Source of the DNA: Poindextera sp036494815
GTDB lineage: Bacteria > Pseudomonadota > Alphaproteobacteria > Caulobacterales > Caulobacteraceae
Assembly (NCBI GenBank): GCA_036494815.1
Contig: DASXNV010000063.1
Coordinates: 124,001-188,000, forward strand
Reading direction: 5' to 3'
DNA length: 64,000 nt
Part shown: piece by piece, positions 26,624 to 34,712 of the stretch
Layout: each line of letters begins with the position of its first letter
Position numbering within the stretch: position 1 is the stretch's first letter
Notes under the pieces: model-generated
Seen by the model: the letters and a program-made list of their open reading frames with translations, nothing else
Told to the model about the DNA's origin: nothing
Database searches by the model: none
Position numbers and translations under genes: made by a program

Positions 26624-27520
26624 GTGTCCCGCTTGTTCAACGCCTACGTGATCGTCGACTGGAGCGCGGCCTCCAAACCCAATACCGGCGCTGACTCGGT
26701 GTGGATCGGCGTCCTGAAGCGCGATGTGCGCTTCCGCTTGGCGTTCGAGGCCTTCAATCCCGCTACGCGCGGCGAGGCCGAATCCAAGCTCAACGACATT
26801 CTCGTCGACTTGAAGAAGCGCAACGAGCGCGCCCTTTTGGGCTTCGATTTTCCGCTGGGTTTTCCCCGCGGTTTTTCCTCGGCGCTCAAGCTGCCGGGCG
26901 ACGCGCCGTGGCTGTCGGTGTGGAACCAGCTCGACAAGATGGTCAAAGACAAGGCTGACAACACCAACAACCGTTTCGGCGTGGCGTCGGAGATCAATCG
27001 CCGCCTGACCGGCGGTCCGTTCCCCTTCTGGGGCTGCCCGCCCAAGGACGCCCTGACCACATTGCAACCCAAACGCACCAAGGACCATGGTCCCGATGAC
27101 CTGCCCGAGATGCGTCACGCCGACACCGCGGCCAAGGCCCATTCGATCTGGAAGCTTTATTATAATGGCTCAGTGGGCGGCCAGGCGATACTGGGTCTGC
27201 CAACAGTACGGCGGCTGAAGCTGGCCCGCGGCGACGCGTTCAGGGTCTGGCCGTTCGAGACCGGCTATCGCGCCCTGTCCGAAGGTGACCTGAACGGGGC
27301 CGAGGTTGTAGTGGCGGAGGTCTATCCTTCGCTGATCAAGACCACCCTGGCTCCCGGCGAAGTCAAGGATCTCGCCCAGGTGCGCACCACGGCGGAACAT
27401 TTCGCTAGGTTGGATGAAGCAGGAAAGCTTGGCGCCGCCTTTGGCCCCGCCAAGGCCATCGACGATAGCTTGCGGGCTGAGATCGAAGCGGAAGAAGGCT
27501 GGATACTCGGCGCAGGTTGA
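26624..27520 (+). CDS. DUF429-like predicted nuclease-fold protein
   Basis: Cytosolic protein of 298 residues. A GTG start at 26624 is supported by AGGAG eight bases upstream. The N-terminal strand AYVIVDWSAASKPNTGADSV, followed by LLGFDFPLGFPRGF, resembles the DUF429/RNase-H-like fold, with acidic residues at strand ends. Similar proteins are often annotated as molybdopterin- or cobalamin-related without evidence. No partner genes are nearby. The family assignment is moderate and function unknown. Confidence 0.6.
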   Translation: MSRLFNAYVIVDWSAASKPNTGADSVWIGVLKRDVRFRLAFEAFNPATRGEAESKLNDILVDLKKRNERALLGFDFPLGFPRGFSSALKLPGDAPWLSVWNQLDKMVKDKADNTNNRFGVASEINRRLTGGPFPFWGCPPKDALTTLQPKRTKDHGPDDLPEMRHADTAAKAHSIWKLYYNGSVGGQAILGLPTVRRLKLARGDAFRVWPFETGYRALSEGDLNGAEVVVAEVYPSLIKTTLAPGEVKDLAQVRTTAEHFARLDEAGKLGAAFGPAKAIDDSLRAEIEAEEGWILGAG

Positions 27521-27572
27521 GGTCGACAAGCGCTCCCACCTTCACTCAACTGAGTTTGGCATTCGCAGTCGT

Positions 27573-27606
27573 CACCCGATCGGACTCAATTCAAGCCGAT
27601 CGGGTG
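27573..27606. terminator. Perfect 11-bp inverted repeat between convergent genes
   Basis: CACCCGATCGG (27573-27583) and CCGATCGGGTG (27596-27606) are separated by 12 nt. The repeat sits between the ends of the DUF429-like gene and mucR, which converge. A terminator is the simplest reading, although the loop is long and no U-tract follows. Confidence 0.5.
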
Positions 27607-27688
27607 GAACAACATCAGGTCGAAGTCTCGGTAACGGGTTGCGGGCGGAAAGCTGCTTCGCACTTTTGCTCAACCCGCTCTAACGACG

Positions 27689-28192
27689 TCAGCCGGCCTT
27701 GGGCTTGCGGCCGCGAGTGGCCGGTGCGGCTTTGGCGGCGGGTTTGGCCGCGACCTTGGCGGCCGGCTTGGCCTTGGCGGCGGGAGCCGGGGCGCCACCA
27801 CGGCCACCTTGGCCCAGACCCATTTGCTTGGCCAGGGTCGAGCGGGCGGCGGCATAGTTCGGGGCGACCATCGGATAGTCTTTGGGCAGGCCCCACTTGG
27901 CGCGGTAATCTTCAGGCGAAAGATTGTACTTCGTGCGCAGGTGCCGCTTCAGGGATTTGAATTTGCGACCATCTTCCAGGCAGATGATGAAATCGGGCTG
28001 GATCGAGCGCTTGACTGATACGGCGGGTGTCTTCACTTCCGGTTCAACCACCGGCGGCGTTTCGGCACCGCTCAGCGCGGCATAGGTCTGCGAGATCAAT
28101 CCCGGAATATCGCCAGGCGGAACGCTGTTGTTACCGACGAAGGCGGCGACAATCTCAGCTGTCATCTCAATTAGAAGGTTATTATCGGCCAT
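27689..28192 (-). CDS. mucR: MucR/Ros-family transcriptional regulator
   Basis: DNA-binding global regulator; in Caulobacter MucR proteins repress S-phase and cell-cycle genes. The 167-residue product starts MADNNLLIEMTAEIVAAFVG, the MucR oligomerisation region, and has the finger region FIICLEDGRKFKSLKRHLRT followed by EDYRAKWGLPKDYPMVAPNY. By alignment with Ros the zinc ligands are partly replaced (Cys71 kept, second Cys is Asp74, His84 kept, last His not conserved). The C-terminus is an Ala/Lys/Pro-rich histone-like tail. The upstream region is long and AT-richer, suiting complex or autoregulated control. Confidence 0.9.
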   Translation of the reverse strand: MADNNLLIEMTAEIVAAFVGNNSVPPGDIPGLISQTYAALSGAETPPVVEPEVKTPAVSVKRSIQPDFIICLEDGRKFKSLKRHLRTKYNLSPEDYRAKWGLPKDYPMVAPNYAAARSTLAKQMGLGQGGRGGAPAPAAKAKPAAKVAAKPAAKAAPATRGRKPKAG

Positions 28193-28890
28193 GGGCTCGC
28201 CTCTGGTGTTTCCGCTGACTTTGCGGGTTCGATTTTTTCCACGCGGGATGAGCGTCTTTAAGCCAGGTTTCTGAGTCTTGCAAACAATTCGCAGTTTTTG
28301 GGGGTAATTCTGCGTGTGCAATCAGTAATAAACCATACCTTCCTCGTCTGGCGCTGTCCCAGACGCGCGCAACTCAGCGCATTGACGCGTTGCAGCCAAC
28401 GGATTCGCGCCTGAAACAGACAAAATTTTGCATTTTGTCGCTCGGCGCTGTCGCGCCACGATCAGGCCGAACATAATTTTCGGCCAAGACCGAGCGAATT
28501 GCGCTCATCGCGTTAAAATGTCGGCAAATTGGCACGGCTTGGCTTTGTTTGAATGAGATTGGAGACACCCCCACGCCTTGAATCCAGCATCGTTTTTGAT
28601 CGAGGCGGACGATTAAAGTCGACATCACATCACCCTGCGGTCTCGCCTTCGCTGCGCATCTCCCGGTTTTTGTTTTCGCGGCCTCATGACCCCGTTTCGC
28701 CGCAGCGCGCCCGCCCCCGATAGGAATAGCTCAGATGAGCGCGCTGCGTTTATTGCACTCGGCCGCGACCCAGACGCGACCAAACCGGCGAACATCGGAT
28801 TGTTTGGATCTGTCGAAATCTTGAGTCGCCAGACCCGCGACGTTTTGAAGCAGACTGACGCGCGCAAGGTAGTTTGCAGCTTGAGGCGCT
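28193..28890. other. AT-richer intergenic region upstream of mucR
   Basis: About 700 bp without a convincing gene; open frames here have no recognisable content. It is visibly less GC-rich than its surroundings, with runs such as AAAATTTTGCATTTTGT near 28420. It holds a 7-bp hairpin, GGCCGAA (28465-28471) with TTCGGCC (28479-28485). It must contain the mucR promoter. It also lies immediately downstream of the tryptophan dioxygenase gene. Confidence 0.5.
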
Positions 28891-29655
28891 CTACCCCGCC
28901 GCCTCCGTCTGGGCCGACAGGCTTTCACGGATTTCGCCATAGGCGGCGCCCCAGGCGTCAGTCATCTCGGCCCGCACCTCCCAAAGAGCCGGAAAGAACC
29001 GGTGTCGAAGACCGGCTTGCAACAGTTCTATGGGCCTGCCCTTGAGGGACTTGGAGCTGACACCGATAGAGCGGAAGATCAGCAGGATATGATGCGAGCG
29101 AAATTTCTGAAAAAGCTCGTCGAAATTGATCATCGCCTCTGCGACCACATAGGCGTCGTCGTGGGAATATTGCGCATCATAGATGTCGCGCACGGTTCGG
29201 CCGTCGGTCAGATAACGGGCCTCATAGCTGGTCCACAATTCCGGCGGCATGTGCAGCAGAACGCGAAAGCCCGGCGATTCCTGGCCGCTGCCATTACCCA
29301 GTTGCAGGCGGATTTCCTGGTACTCCTTGGGCGACATGGTCTCCAGAAGGTCGAGTTGCTCCGTCATCATCTTGAGCACCCGCGAGCAGCGACCGAACAG
29401 GGTGACCACACGGTGAGCGTTACCCGCTTTCAGATAATCGTCGATCTCCAGCAGGCTGTAGGCGATCAGCTTCATCCAGAGTTCTTCGACCTGGTGGACG
29501 ATCTGAAACTGAAGCTCGTCGGCGTTGCACAGGTCCTCGAAGGGTTTTTGGCAGCTGAGCAGGGTCGCGGTGGACAGATAGCGTTCGTAGTCCAAGGTCT
29601 CCGGCGCTGACAGCATGGCGTAATATGCGGATCGGTCCATTTTCACAGCTTTCAT
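28891..29655 (-). CDS. kynA: Tryptophan 2,3-dioxygenase family protein
   Basis: Heme dioxygenase that opens the indole ring of L-tryptophan to N-formylkynurenine. The 254-residue product has the family features YERYLSTATLLSCQKPFEDL, the substrate segment HQVEELWMKLIAYSLLEIDD, and the GSGQESPGFRVLL loop. A histidine-rich segment, FQKFRSHHILLIFRSIG, is in the position of the axial heme His. It is shorter and more divergent than animal or Xanthomonas TDO, so substrate is inferred. No kynureninase or formamidase gene is nearby. Divergent from an Lrp/AsnC gene. Confidence 0.82.
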   Translation of the reverse strand: MKAVKMDRSAYYAMLSAPETLDYERYLSTATLLSCQKPFEDLCNADELQFQIVHQVEELWMKLIAYSLLEIDDYLKAGNAHRVVTLFGRCSRVLKMMTEQLDLLETMSPKEYQEIRLQLGNGSGQESPGFRVLLHMPPELWTSYEARYLTDGRTVRDIYDAQYSHDDAYVVAEAMINFDELFQKFRSHHILLIFRSIGVSSKSLKGRPIELLQAGLRHRFFPALWEVRAEMTDAWGAAYGEIRESLSAQTEAAG

Positions 29656-29697
29656 TTCGGTCCCTACAGGACGTCGACGCTAACACGCTGCGCCGGA

Positions 29698-29746
29698 AAC
29701 ATTGTGCTCGATACCTTCTCCGGAACCTCGTATTGGAGACAATGTT
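29698..29746. promoter_or_regulatory. Candidate operator between kynA and lrp-like gene
   Basis: AACATTGT (29698-29705) and ACAATGTT (29739-29746) form a perfect 8-bp inverted repeat with centres 41 bp apart, close to four helical turns. It lies in the 119-bp divergent intergenic region. Lrp/AsnC proteins bind spaced half-sites as dimers of dimers, so this is a plausible shared operator. Confidence 0.5.
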
Positions 29747-29774
29747 CTAGTGGTTGCTCACATAGAGAAACAGC

Positions 29775-30239
29775 GTGCTGCAAAAGATCGACATCGCCAT
29801 TCTCACCCAACTCGAGACCGACGCCCGCCTGTCCTTTGCTGAACTCGGCGACGCTGTCGGGCTTTCCAAATCGCCGTGCTGGAAGCGTGTCCAGGCGCTG
29901 GAAAAAACCGGTGTCATCCGCGGCTATCGCGCCCTGCTCGATCCCCTCGCCCTGGGCCTGGAGACCGCCGCCTTCATCAGCGTCACCGTGGCCTTCGAGC
30001 GACATGCGGAGTTCGAACAGGCGGCGATCCGGCATCGCGCCATTCTCGCCTGCCACGCCACCCTGGGCGATGCGGACTATCTGTTGCGTGTGGTCACCCC
30101 CTCCATGGGCGAGCTCGATCACTTTCTGCGCCAGGAATTATGGCGCCTGCCGGGCGTTCAGCGCTTCAACACCACCATGGCTATGCGTACGATCAAGGAC
30201 GACGGCCCCCTGACACAGGCCCTGCCCAAAATCGACTAG
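29775..30239 (+). CDS. Lrp/AsnC-family transcriptional regulator
   Basis: Amino-acid-responsive DNA-binding protein of 154 residues. The N-terminal helix-turn-helix reads TDARLSFAELGDAVGLSKSP with recognition helix SPCWKRVQALEKTGVI; the C-terminal half is the RAM ligand-binding domain (GDADYLLRVVTPSMGELDHF). The start is a GTG. It is divergent from tryptophan 2,3-dioxygenase, which makes tryptophan or kynurenine the likely effector and kynA the likely target; this is inferred from position only. Confidence 0.9.
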   Translation: MLQKIDIAILTQLETDARLSFAELGDAVGLSKSPCWKRVQALEKTGVIRGYRALLDPLALGLETAAFISVTVAFERHAEFEQAAIRHRAILACHATLGDADYLLRVVTPSMGELDHFLRQELWRLPGVQRFNTTMAMRTIKDDGPLTQALPKID

Positions 30240-30311
30240 CTTGGCCTCGGCTTGGCTGGGGCGTTAAATCGGGCGTGACGCGCCCCCTAAGATCGAAGCA
30301 GGAGACTGACC

Positions 30312-30740
30312 ATGAACGCGACGCCCTCGCGCTGGCTGCTGAAATCAGAACCCGAAACCTACGCCTTCGCCGATCTGCAGCGCGACGGGCGCACGGTGTG
30401 GGACGGGGTGCGCAACGCCCAGGCCGCCAACTTCCTGCGCGCCATGCGCCAGGGCGATCAGGCTCTGTTCTATCATTCGGGCGCCGAGCGCGCCGTGGTC
30501 GGCCTGGCGACGGTGGAGCGCGAGGCCTATCCCGATCCCGGCGACGCATCAGGCCGCTTCGTCGCCGTGGAGATCTCCTACCTGCGCCCCCTCAGCCGCC
30601 CCGTCTCCCTGGCCGAGATGAAGGCGGCTCCGGCCCTTTCCGGCATGATCATGCTGCGGCAGTCGCGGCTGTCAGTGGCCCCGGTCAGTCCGGCGGAATG
30701 GTCGGCGATTCTGGCCATGGCCGGCGATACTAGCGCCTGA
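30312..30740 (+). CDS. EVE domain protein
   Basis: Small cytosolic protein of 142 residues made of one EVE domain (PUA-like fold that binds modified bases in nucleic acids). The signature is SRWLLKSEPETYAFADLQRD, followed by TVWDGVRNAQAANFLRAM and DQALFYHSG. It stands alone, without a fused nuclease, and is in the same direction as the upstream Lrp gene. The role is unknown; family members have been linked to RNA or modified-DNA recognition. Confidence 0.9.
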   Translation: MNATPSRWLLKSEPETYAFADLQRDGRTVWDGVRNAQAANFLRAMRQGDQALFYHSGAERAVVGLATVEREAYPDPGDASGRFVAVEISYLRPLSRPVSLAEMKAAPALSGMIMLRQSRLSVAPVSPAEWSAILAMAGDTSA

Positions 30741-30843
30741 GTTCACTACAGCTGTCCTCCAGGTTTCAGGACAGAGACCGGACCGTCGCCGGGTGGCCTT
30801 ATTCGTGGTCTATGCCTTGGGCTGGCTCCCACCGGGCGAGATC

Positions 30844-31224
30844 ATGCGCAAAGACATCGTTCCGCTCCTGGCGATCGGCCTGCTCGCCGCGAGCGTCGCA
30901 CACGCCCAGTCGGGCGGTCACGGGCGTCGGGGCCAAGGCGGCCCCTCTCCCAGCGCGCCGGCGCCGGCCTCGCCGAACACCGCTGCGCCGGCCCCTCGTT
31001 CCATTCCGACAAACCAGATCGAGATCGTCGGTGTCGTGAAGGCGATCGCCCCTGACGATGGCCGGGTCACGATCGCCTACGAGCCGGTCGAGGCGTTGAA
31101 CTGGCCGTCAGGGTCCATGCCGTTTGTCGTCAGCAAATCGGCCCTGCTTAAGGACATAACCGTGGGCGAAAAGGTTCGCTTCAGGCTCGAAAGCGAACAG
31201 ATCGCCGATCTGAGGCCGTTTTAG
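30844..31224 (+). CDS. CusF-like periplasmic protein with altered metal site
   Basis: Exported protein of 126 residues. Signal peptide about residues 1-22 (MRKDIVPLLAIGLLAASVAH), a Pro/Ala-rich linker to about 55, then a CusF-type OB-fold: IEIVGVVKAIAPDDGRVTIA. CusF binds Cu(I) through His36, Trp44, Met47 and Met49. Here the aligned residues are Tyr79, Trp87, Gly90 and Met92, so only two ligands remain. The start is the ATG at 30844; an in-frame codon further upstream gives no signal peptide. No Cus efflux genes are adjacent, so copper handling is doubtful. Confidence 0.72.
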   Translation: MRKDIVPLLAIGLLAASVAHAQSGGHGRRGQGGPSPSAPAPASPNTAAPAPRSIPTNQIEIVGVVKAIAPDDGRVTIAYEPVEALNWPSGSMPFVVSKSALLKDITVGEKVRFRLESEQIADLRPF

Positions 31225-31326
31225 TCGTCTTCGCCCACTACGGGCCGCGGCCAGCTATCATTGAGCTCCTTTATAATTTACACTGAAAATAACGTCGCCG
31301 AGGCGACGACTATCGGAGGTGCGGTC

Positions 31327-31827
31327 GTGGGGCAAATCATCGACCGGCGCGTCAGCGCCGAGATCGAGGGCGAATTCGTGGTCTTCATGATCGGCATGAG
31401 GATCAACAGGCCCTGGAAATTCTGGTCCTGGCTGCCGGTGGCCCAGGCCATGCCGCGCATGCTGATCGAGCTGGCCAAACAACCCGACCTGGGCCTGCTG
31501 CATGTGCGCACCCATTTCGGCTTTCCCAACATCATGGGCATCCAATACTGGCGCAGTTTCGACCACCTGGAAGCCTATGCCCGCAACCGCGACGCCGCTC
31601 ACCTCCCCGCCTGGCAGGCTTTCAACAAACAAGTCGGCTCCAACGGCGATGTGGGCATCTGGCACGAGACCTACGCCATCGCACCGGGGCGCTATGAGTC
31701 GGTCTACAACAATATGCCGCGCTTTGGCCTGGGGGCCGCCGGCGAGATCGTCGACGCCGTCGGCTATCGCAACGAAGCGCGCAAACGGATGAAGGGCGCG
31801 ATCGCCGGGGCCGAGGCCGCCGGCTGA
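31327..31827 (+). CDS. DUF4188 family protein
   Basis: Protein of 166 residues. The GTG at 31327 has a GGAGGT site six bases upstream and yields MGQIIDRRVSAEIEGEFVVF, aligned with the family start; in-frame sequence upstream is not used. The core FMIGMRINRPWKFWSWLPVA, IQYWRSFDHLEAYAR and IWHETYAIAPGRYESVYNNM matches DUF4188, a ferredoxin-like (dimeric alpha/beta barrel) fold related to monooxygenases. Function is not established. Convergent with aroG. Confidence 0.82.
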   Translation: MGQIIDRRVSAEIEGEFVVFMIGMRINRPWKFWSWLPVAQAMPRMLIELAKQPDLGLLHVRTHFGFPNIMGIQYWRSFDHLEAYARNRDAAHLPAWQAFNKQVGSNGDVGIWHETYAIAPGRYESVYNNMPRFGLGAAGEIVDAVGYRNEARKRMKGAIAGAEAAG

Positions 31828-31841
31828 CGCCCTACAGCCCG

Positions 31842-33221
31842 CTACCCCACTGCTGCCTGACGATCGGCCATGCGGGTCGCCTTGAGCTTTTCGGCCACCA
31901 GGAAGGCCAGCTCCAGCGCCTGATCGGCGTTGAGGCGGGGGTCGCAGTGGGTGTGGTAGCGGTCGGCCAGGTCGCCCTCGGTCAGGGCGCGGGCCCCGCC
32001 CAGGCATTCGGTGACGTTCTGGCCGGTCATTTCCAGATGCACGCCGCCGGGATGCACGCCCTCGGCCTGGGCGATCTCCACAAAGCTCTTCACCTCGCCC
32101 AGGATCCGGTCGAACGGCCGGGTCTTGTAGCCATTGTTGGCGGTCAGGGTGTTGCCGTGCATCGGGTCGATGGCCCAGACCACCTGGCGGCCCGAGCGGC
32201 GGGTCGCCTCCATCAGCCGCGGCAGGCGCCCAGCGATCTTGTCCGAACCAAAGCGGCCATAGAGGGTCAACCGTCCGGCCTCGTCGGCGGGATTGAGTGT
32301 ATCGATCAGGCGCAGCAGCTCATCCGGCTCCAGGGTCGGGCCGACCTTGAGGCCGATGGGGTTCTTGATGCCGCGCATGTATTCGATGTGGGCCCCGTCC
32401 AGCTGACGGGTGCGCTCGCCGATCCACAGCAGGTGGGCCGAGGTGTCGTACCAGTCGCCTGATGTGGAATCCACGCGGGTCATGGCTTCCTCGAAGCCCA
32501 GCAGCAGGGCCTCGTGGCTGGTGAAGAACTCCACCCGGTGCAATTCCGAATGGGTCTCCGTGGTCACGCCGATGGCGGACATGAAGTCAAGGGATTCTGA
32601 GATCTTGTCGGCCAACTCGCGGTATCGGCCTCCATTCGGACTGCCGTCCACAAAGCCCAGCGTCCAACGATGGATATTGTGCAGATCGGCATAGCCGCCG
32701 CCGGCGAAGGCCCGCAGAAGATTCAGGGTCGAGGCCGACTGGTTATAGGCGCGCAACAGGCGTTCAGGGTCGGGCATGCGCTCGGCCGCTTCGAACTCCA
32801 TGCCGTTGATATTGTCGCCGCGATAGGACGGCAGGGTCACGTCGCCTTGCGTCTCCGTGGCCGAGGAGCGCGGCTTGGCGAACTGGCCGGCCATGCGCCC
32901 CACCTTCACCACCGGCTTGCCGCCGGCGAAGGTCAGCACCACCGCCATCTGCAGGATCAGGCGGAAGGTGTCGCGGATATTGTCGGCGGTGAATTCCTTG
33001 AAACTCTCGGCGCAGTCGCCCCCCTGCAACAGGAAGGCCCGGCCAGCGGAAACGTCGCCAAGCAGGCTTTTCAGGCGACGCGCCTCACCTGCAAAAACCA
33101 GCGGCGGCAAGGTGCGCAGATTGGCCTCCACACGCTCCACAGCCGCCGCGTCCGGATAATCCGTCGGCACGTGCTTGGCGGGTTTGGCTCTCCAGGATGT
33201 GGGCGTCCAACGTTGGGTCAT
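31842..33221 (-). CDS. aroG: 3-deoxy-7-phosphoheptulonate synthase, class II
   Basis: First enzyme of the shikimate pathway, which condenses phosphoenolpyruvate and erythrose-4-phosphate into DAHP. The 459-residue product is of the plant/actinobacterial class II type: RAFLLQGGDCAESFKEF, VVKVGRMAGQFAKPRS, WAIDPMHGNT and HLEMTGQNVTECLGG. The start has GAGGAAG upstream. It is next to gor and rpiA on the same strand; rpiA links to erythrose-4-phosphate supply, although the three genes need not form one transcript. Confidence 0.95.
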   Translation of the reverse strand: MTQRWTPTSWRAKPAKHVPTDYPDAAAVERVEANLRTLPPLVFAGEARRLKSLLGDVSAGRAFLLQGGDCAESFKEFTADNIRDTFRLILQMAVVLTFAGGKPVVKVGRMAGQFAKPRSSATETQGDVTLPSYRGDNINGMEFEAAERMPDPERLLRAYNQSASTLNLLRAFAGGGYADLHNIHRWTLGFVDGSPNGGRYRELADKISESLDFMSAIGVTTETHSELHRVEFFTSHEALLLGFEEAMTRVDSTSGDWYDTSAHLLWIGERTRQLDGAHIEYMRGIKNPIGLKVGPTLEPDELLRLIDTLNPADEAGRLTLYGRFGSDKIAGRLPRLMEATRRSGRQVVWAIDPMHGNTLTANNGYKTRPFDRILGEVKSFVEIAQAEGVHPGGVHLEMTGQNVTECLGGARALTEGDLADRYHTHCDPRLNADQALELAFLVAEKLKATRMADRQAAVG

Positions 33222-33299
33222 AACTTCCTCGCAGGGGCGGGGCTTTTAGCGCAGATGGGGACGGGAGGCAAAGGTGGTTAGAGGAGCGGCGGCCGCCCC

Positions 33300-34697
33300 C
33301 TACTCCGCCGCCAGCATTCCCATGGGCACATACTTCTCGCGCAGGGTCACCAGCTCCTCCGCCGCCGACGGATGCAGGGCGCAGGTGGCGTCCCACTGGG
33401 CCTTGGTCAGGCCGGCTTTCACGGCGATGGCGGCCAGCTGGATCATCTCGGCGCTGTCGTCGCCGACGATGTGGCAGCCGATCACCTTGTCCGTGACCCG
33501 CTCGACGATCAGCTTCATTAGCATGCGCTCGTGGCCGCCGGCGAAGATGGTCTTCATGGGCCGAAAGCGGGTCAGATAGATATCCACCGCCCCCACCTTG
33601 TGCCGCGCCTGCGCCTCGGTCAGGCCCACCACGCCGATGGTCGGCTGGGAAAACACCGCGGTCGGCACGTCGGCATGGTCGAACTTGGTCGGCCGGCCAT
33701 AGAATTCGGTCTCGGCGAAGGCCTGGGCCTCGCGGATGGCCACGGGCGTCAGGGCCATGCGGTCGGTGACGTCGCCCACGGCCCAGATGTGCTTCACATT
33801 GGTGCGCGAGAATTCGTCCACCGCCACCGCGCCCTTGTCGTTCAGCTTCACCCCGGCCTTGTCCAGGCCCAGGGTCTTCACGTGCGGCTCGCGGCCGGTG
33901 GCGAACATCACCACCTCGGACTCCAGGGGCTCGCCCTCGGTGATATGGCTGACCAGGACGCCGTCCTCGCGCTTTTCGATGCGCTCGTGCCGGCACGACA
34001 GCAGCACCCTCAGGCCATTGCTTTTGAACTCGTCGGCGATGTGGGCGCGCACGTCCTCGTCGAACCCGCGCAGTAGGTTCGAGCCGCGATAGACCAGGGT
34101 CACGTCCACCCCCAGGCCGTGGAAGATGCAGGCGAACTCCACCGCGATATAGCCGCCGCCGACGATCACCATGCGCTTGGGCAGCTCGTGCAGGTGGAAG
34201 GCCTCTTCCGAGGTAATCGCATGCTCGATGCCCGGAACATCGTCGGGCAGCTTGGGCCGGGCGCCGGCGGCGATCAGGATCTTGCCGGCGGTGATGGTCT
34301 TTTTGCGGCCCTTCTGGTCGGTGACCTCCAGGGTATGGGGATCCACAAACTGGGCCGTGCCCAGCATCAGGTCGGCGCCGGCCTTGGTCAGGTTGCTGGT
34401 ATAGATCCCCGACAGGCGAGCGATCTCTTGGTCTTTGGTCTGCAGGAACTTGCGCCAGTCGAAGCGGGTCTCGCCGATGGTCCAGCCATAGCCGCGGGCG
34501 ATGTCGAAATCGCGTTTGAATTCCGACGCATAGACCATGAACTTCTTGGGCACGCAGCCGCGGATGACACAGGTGCCGCCGACCCGGTATTCCTCGGCCA
34601 CCGCCACCTTGGCCCCGGTCATGGCCACAAGCCGCGCCGCGCGCACGCCACCGGAGCCGGCGCCGATGACAAACAGATCGTAGTCGTAGTCAGCCAT
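33300..34697 (-). CDS. gor: Glutathione-disulfide reductase
   Basis: FAD flavoenzyme that reduces oxidised glutathione with NADPH. The 465-residue product has the FAD motif LFVIGAGSGGVRAARL, the redox-active disulfide GGTCVIRGCVPKKFM, the NADPH motif MVIVGGGYIAVEFACIFHGL, and the C-terminal dimer-interface His in CALHPSAAEELVT. It lies 15 bp downstream of rpiA on the same strand. RpiA belongs to the pentose-phosphate pathway that supplies NADPH, a sensible pairing. Confidence 0.95.
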   Translation of the reverse strand: MADYDYDLFVIGAGSGGVRAARLVAMTGAKVAVAEEYRVGGTCVIRGCVPKKFMVYASEFKRDFDIARGYGWTIGETRFDWRKFLQTKDQEIARLSGIYTSNLTKAGADLMLGTAQFVDPHTLEVTDQKGRKKTITAGKILIAAGARPKLPDDVPGIEHAITSEEAFHLHELPKRMVIVGGGYIAVEFACIFHGLGVDVTLVYRGSNLLRGFDEDVRAHIADEFKSNGLRVLLSCRHERIEKREDGVLVSHITEGEPLESEVVMFATGREPHVKTLGLDKAGVKLNDKGAVAVDEFSRTNVKHIWAVGDVTDRMALTPVAIREAQAFAETEFYGRPTKFDHADVPTAVFSQPTIGVVGLTEAQARHKVGAVDIYLTRFRPMKTIFAGGHERMLMKLIVERVTDKVIGCHIVGDDSAEMIQLAAIAVKAGLTKAQWDATCALHPSAAEELVTLREKYVPMGMLAAE

Positions 34698-34712
34698 GAG
34701 GCGTCCCTGAGA

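Noticed and set aside
28374..29045. Three short open frames upstream of mucR and into kynA
   Set aside because: No motifs, poor start contexts, and one overlaps the end of the tryptophan dioxygenase gene antisense.
31261..31326. Longer N-terminus for the DUF4188 protein, and a TATAAT at 31272 as its promoter
   Set aside because: The GTG at 31327 has a strong ribosome-binding site and matches the family start; the TATAAT lacks a -35 box at the right distance, so I did not list it as a promoter.
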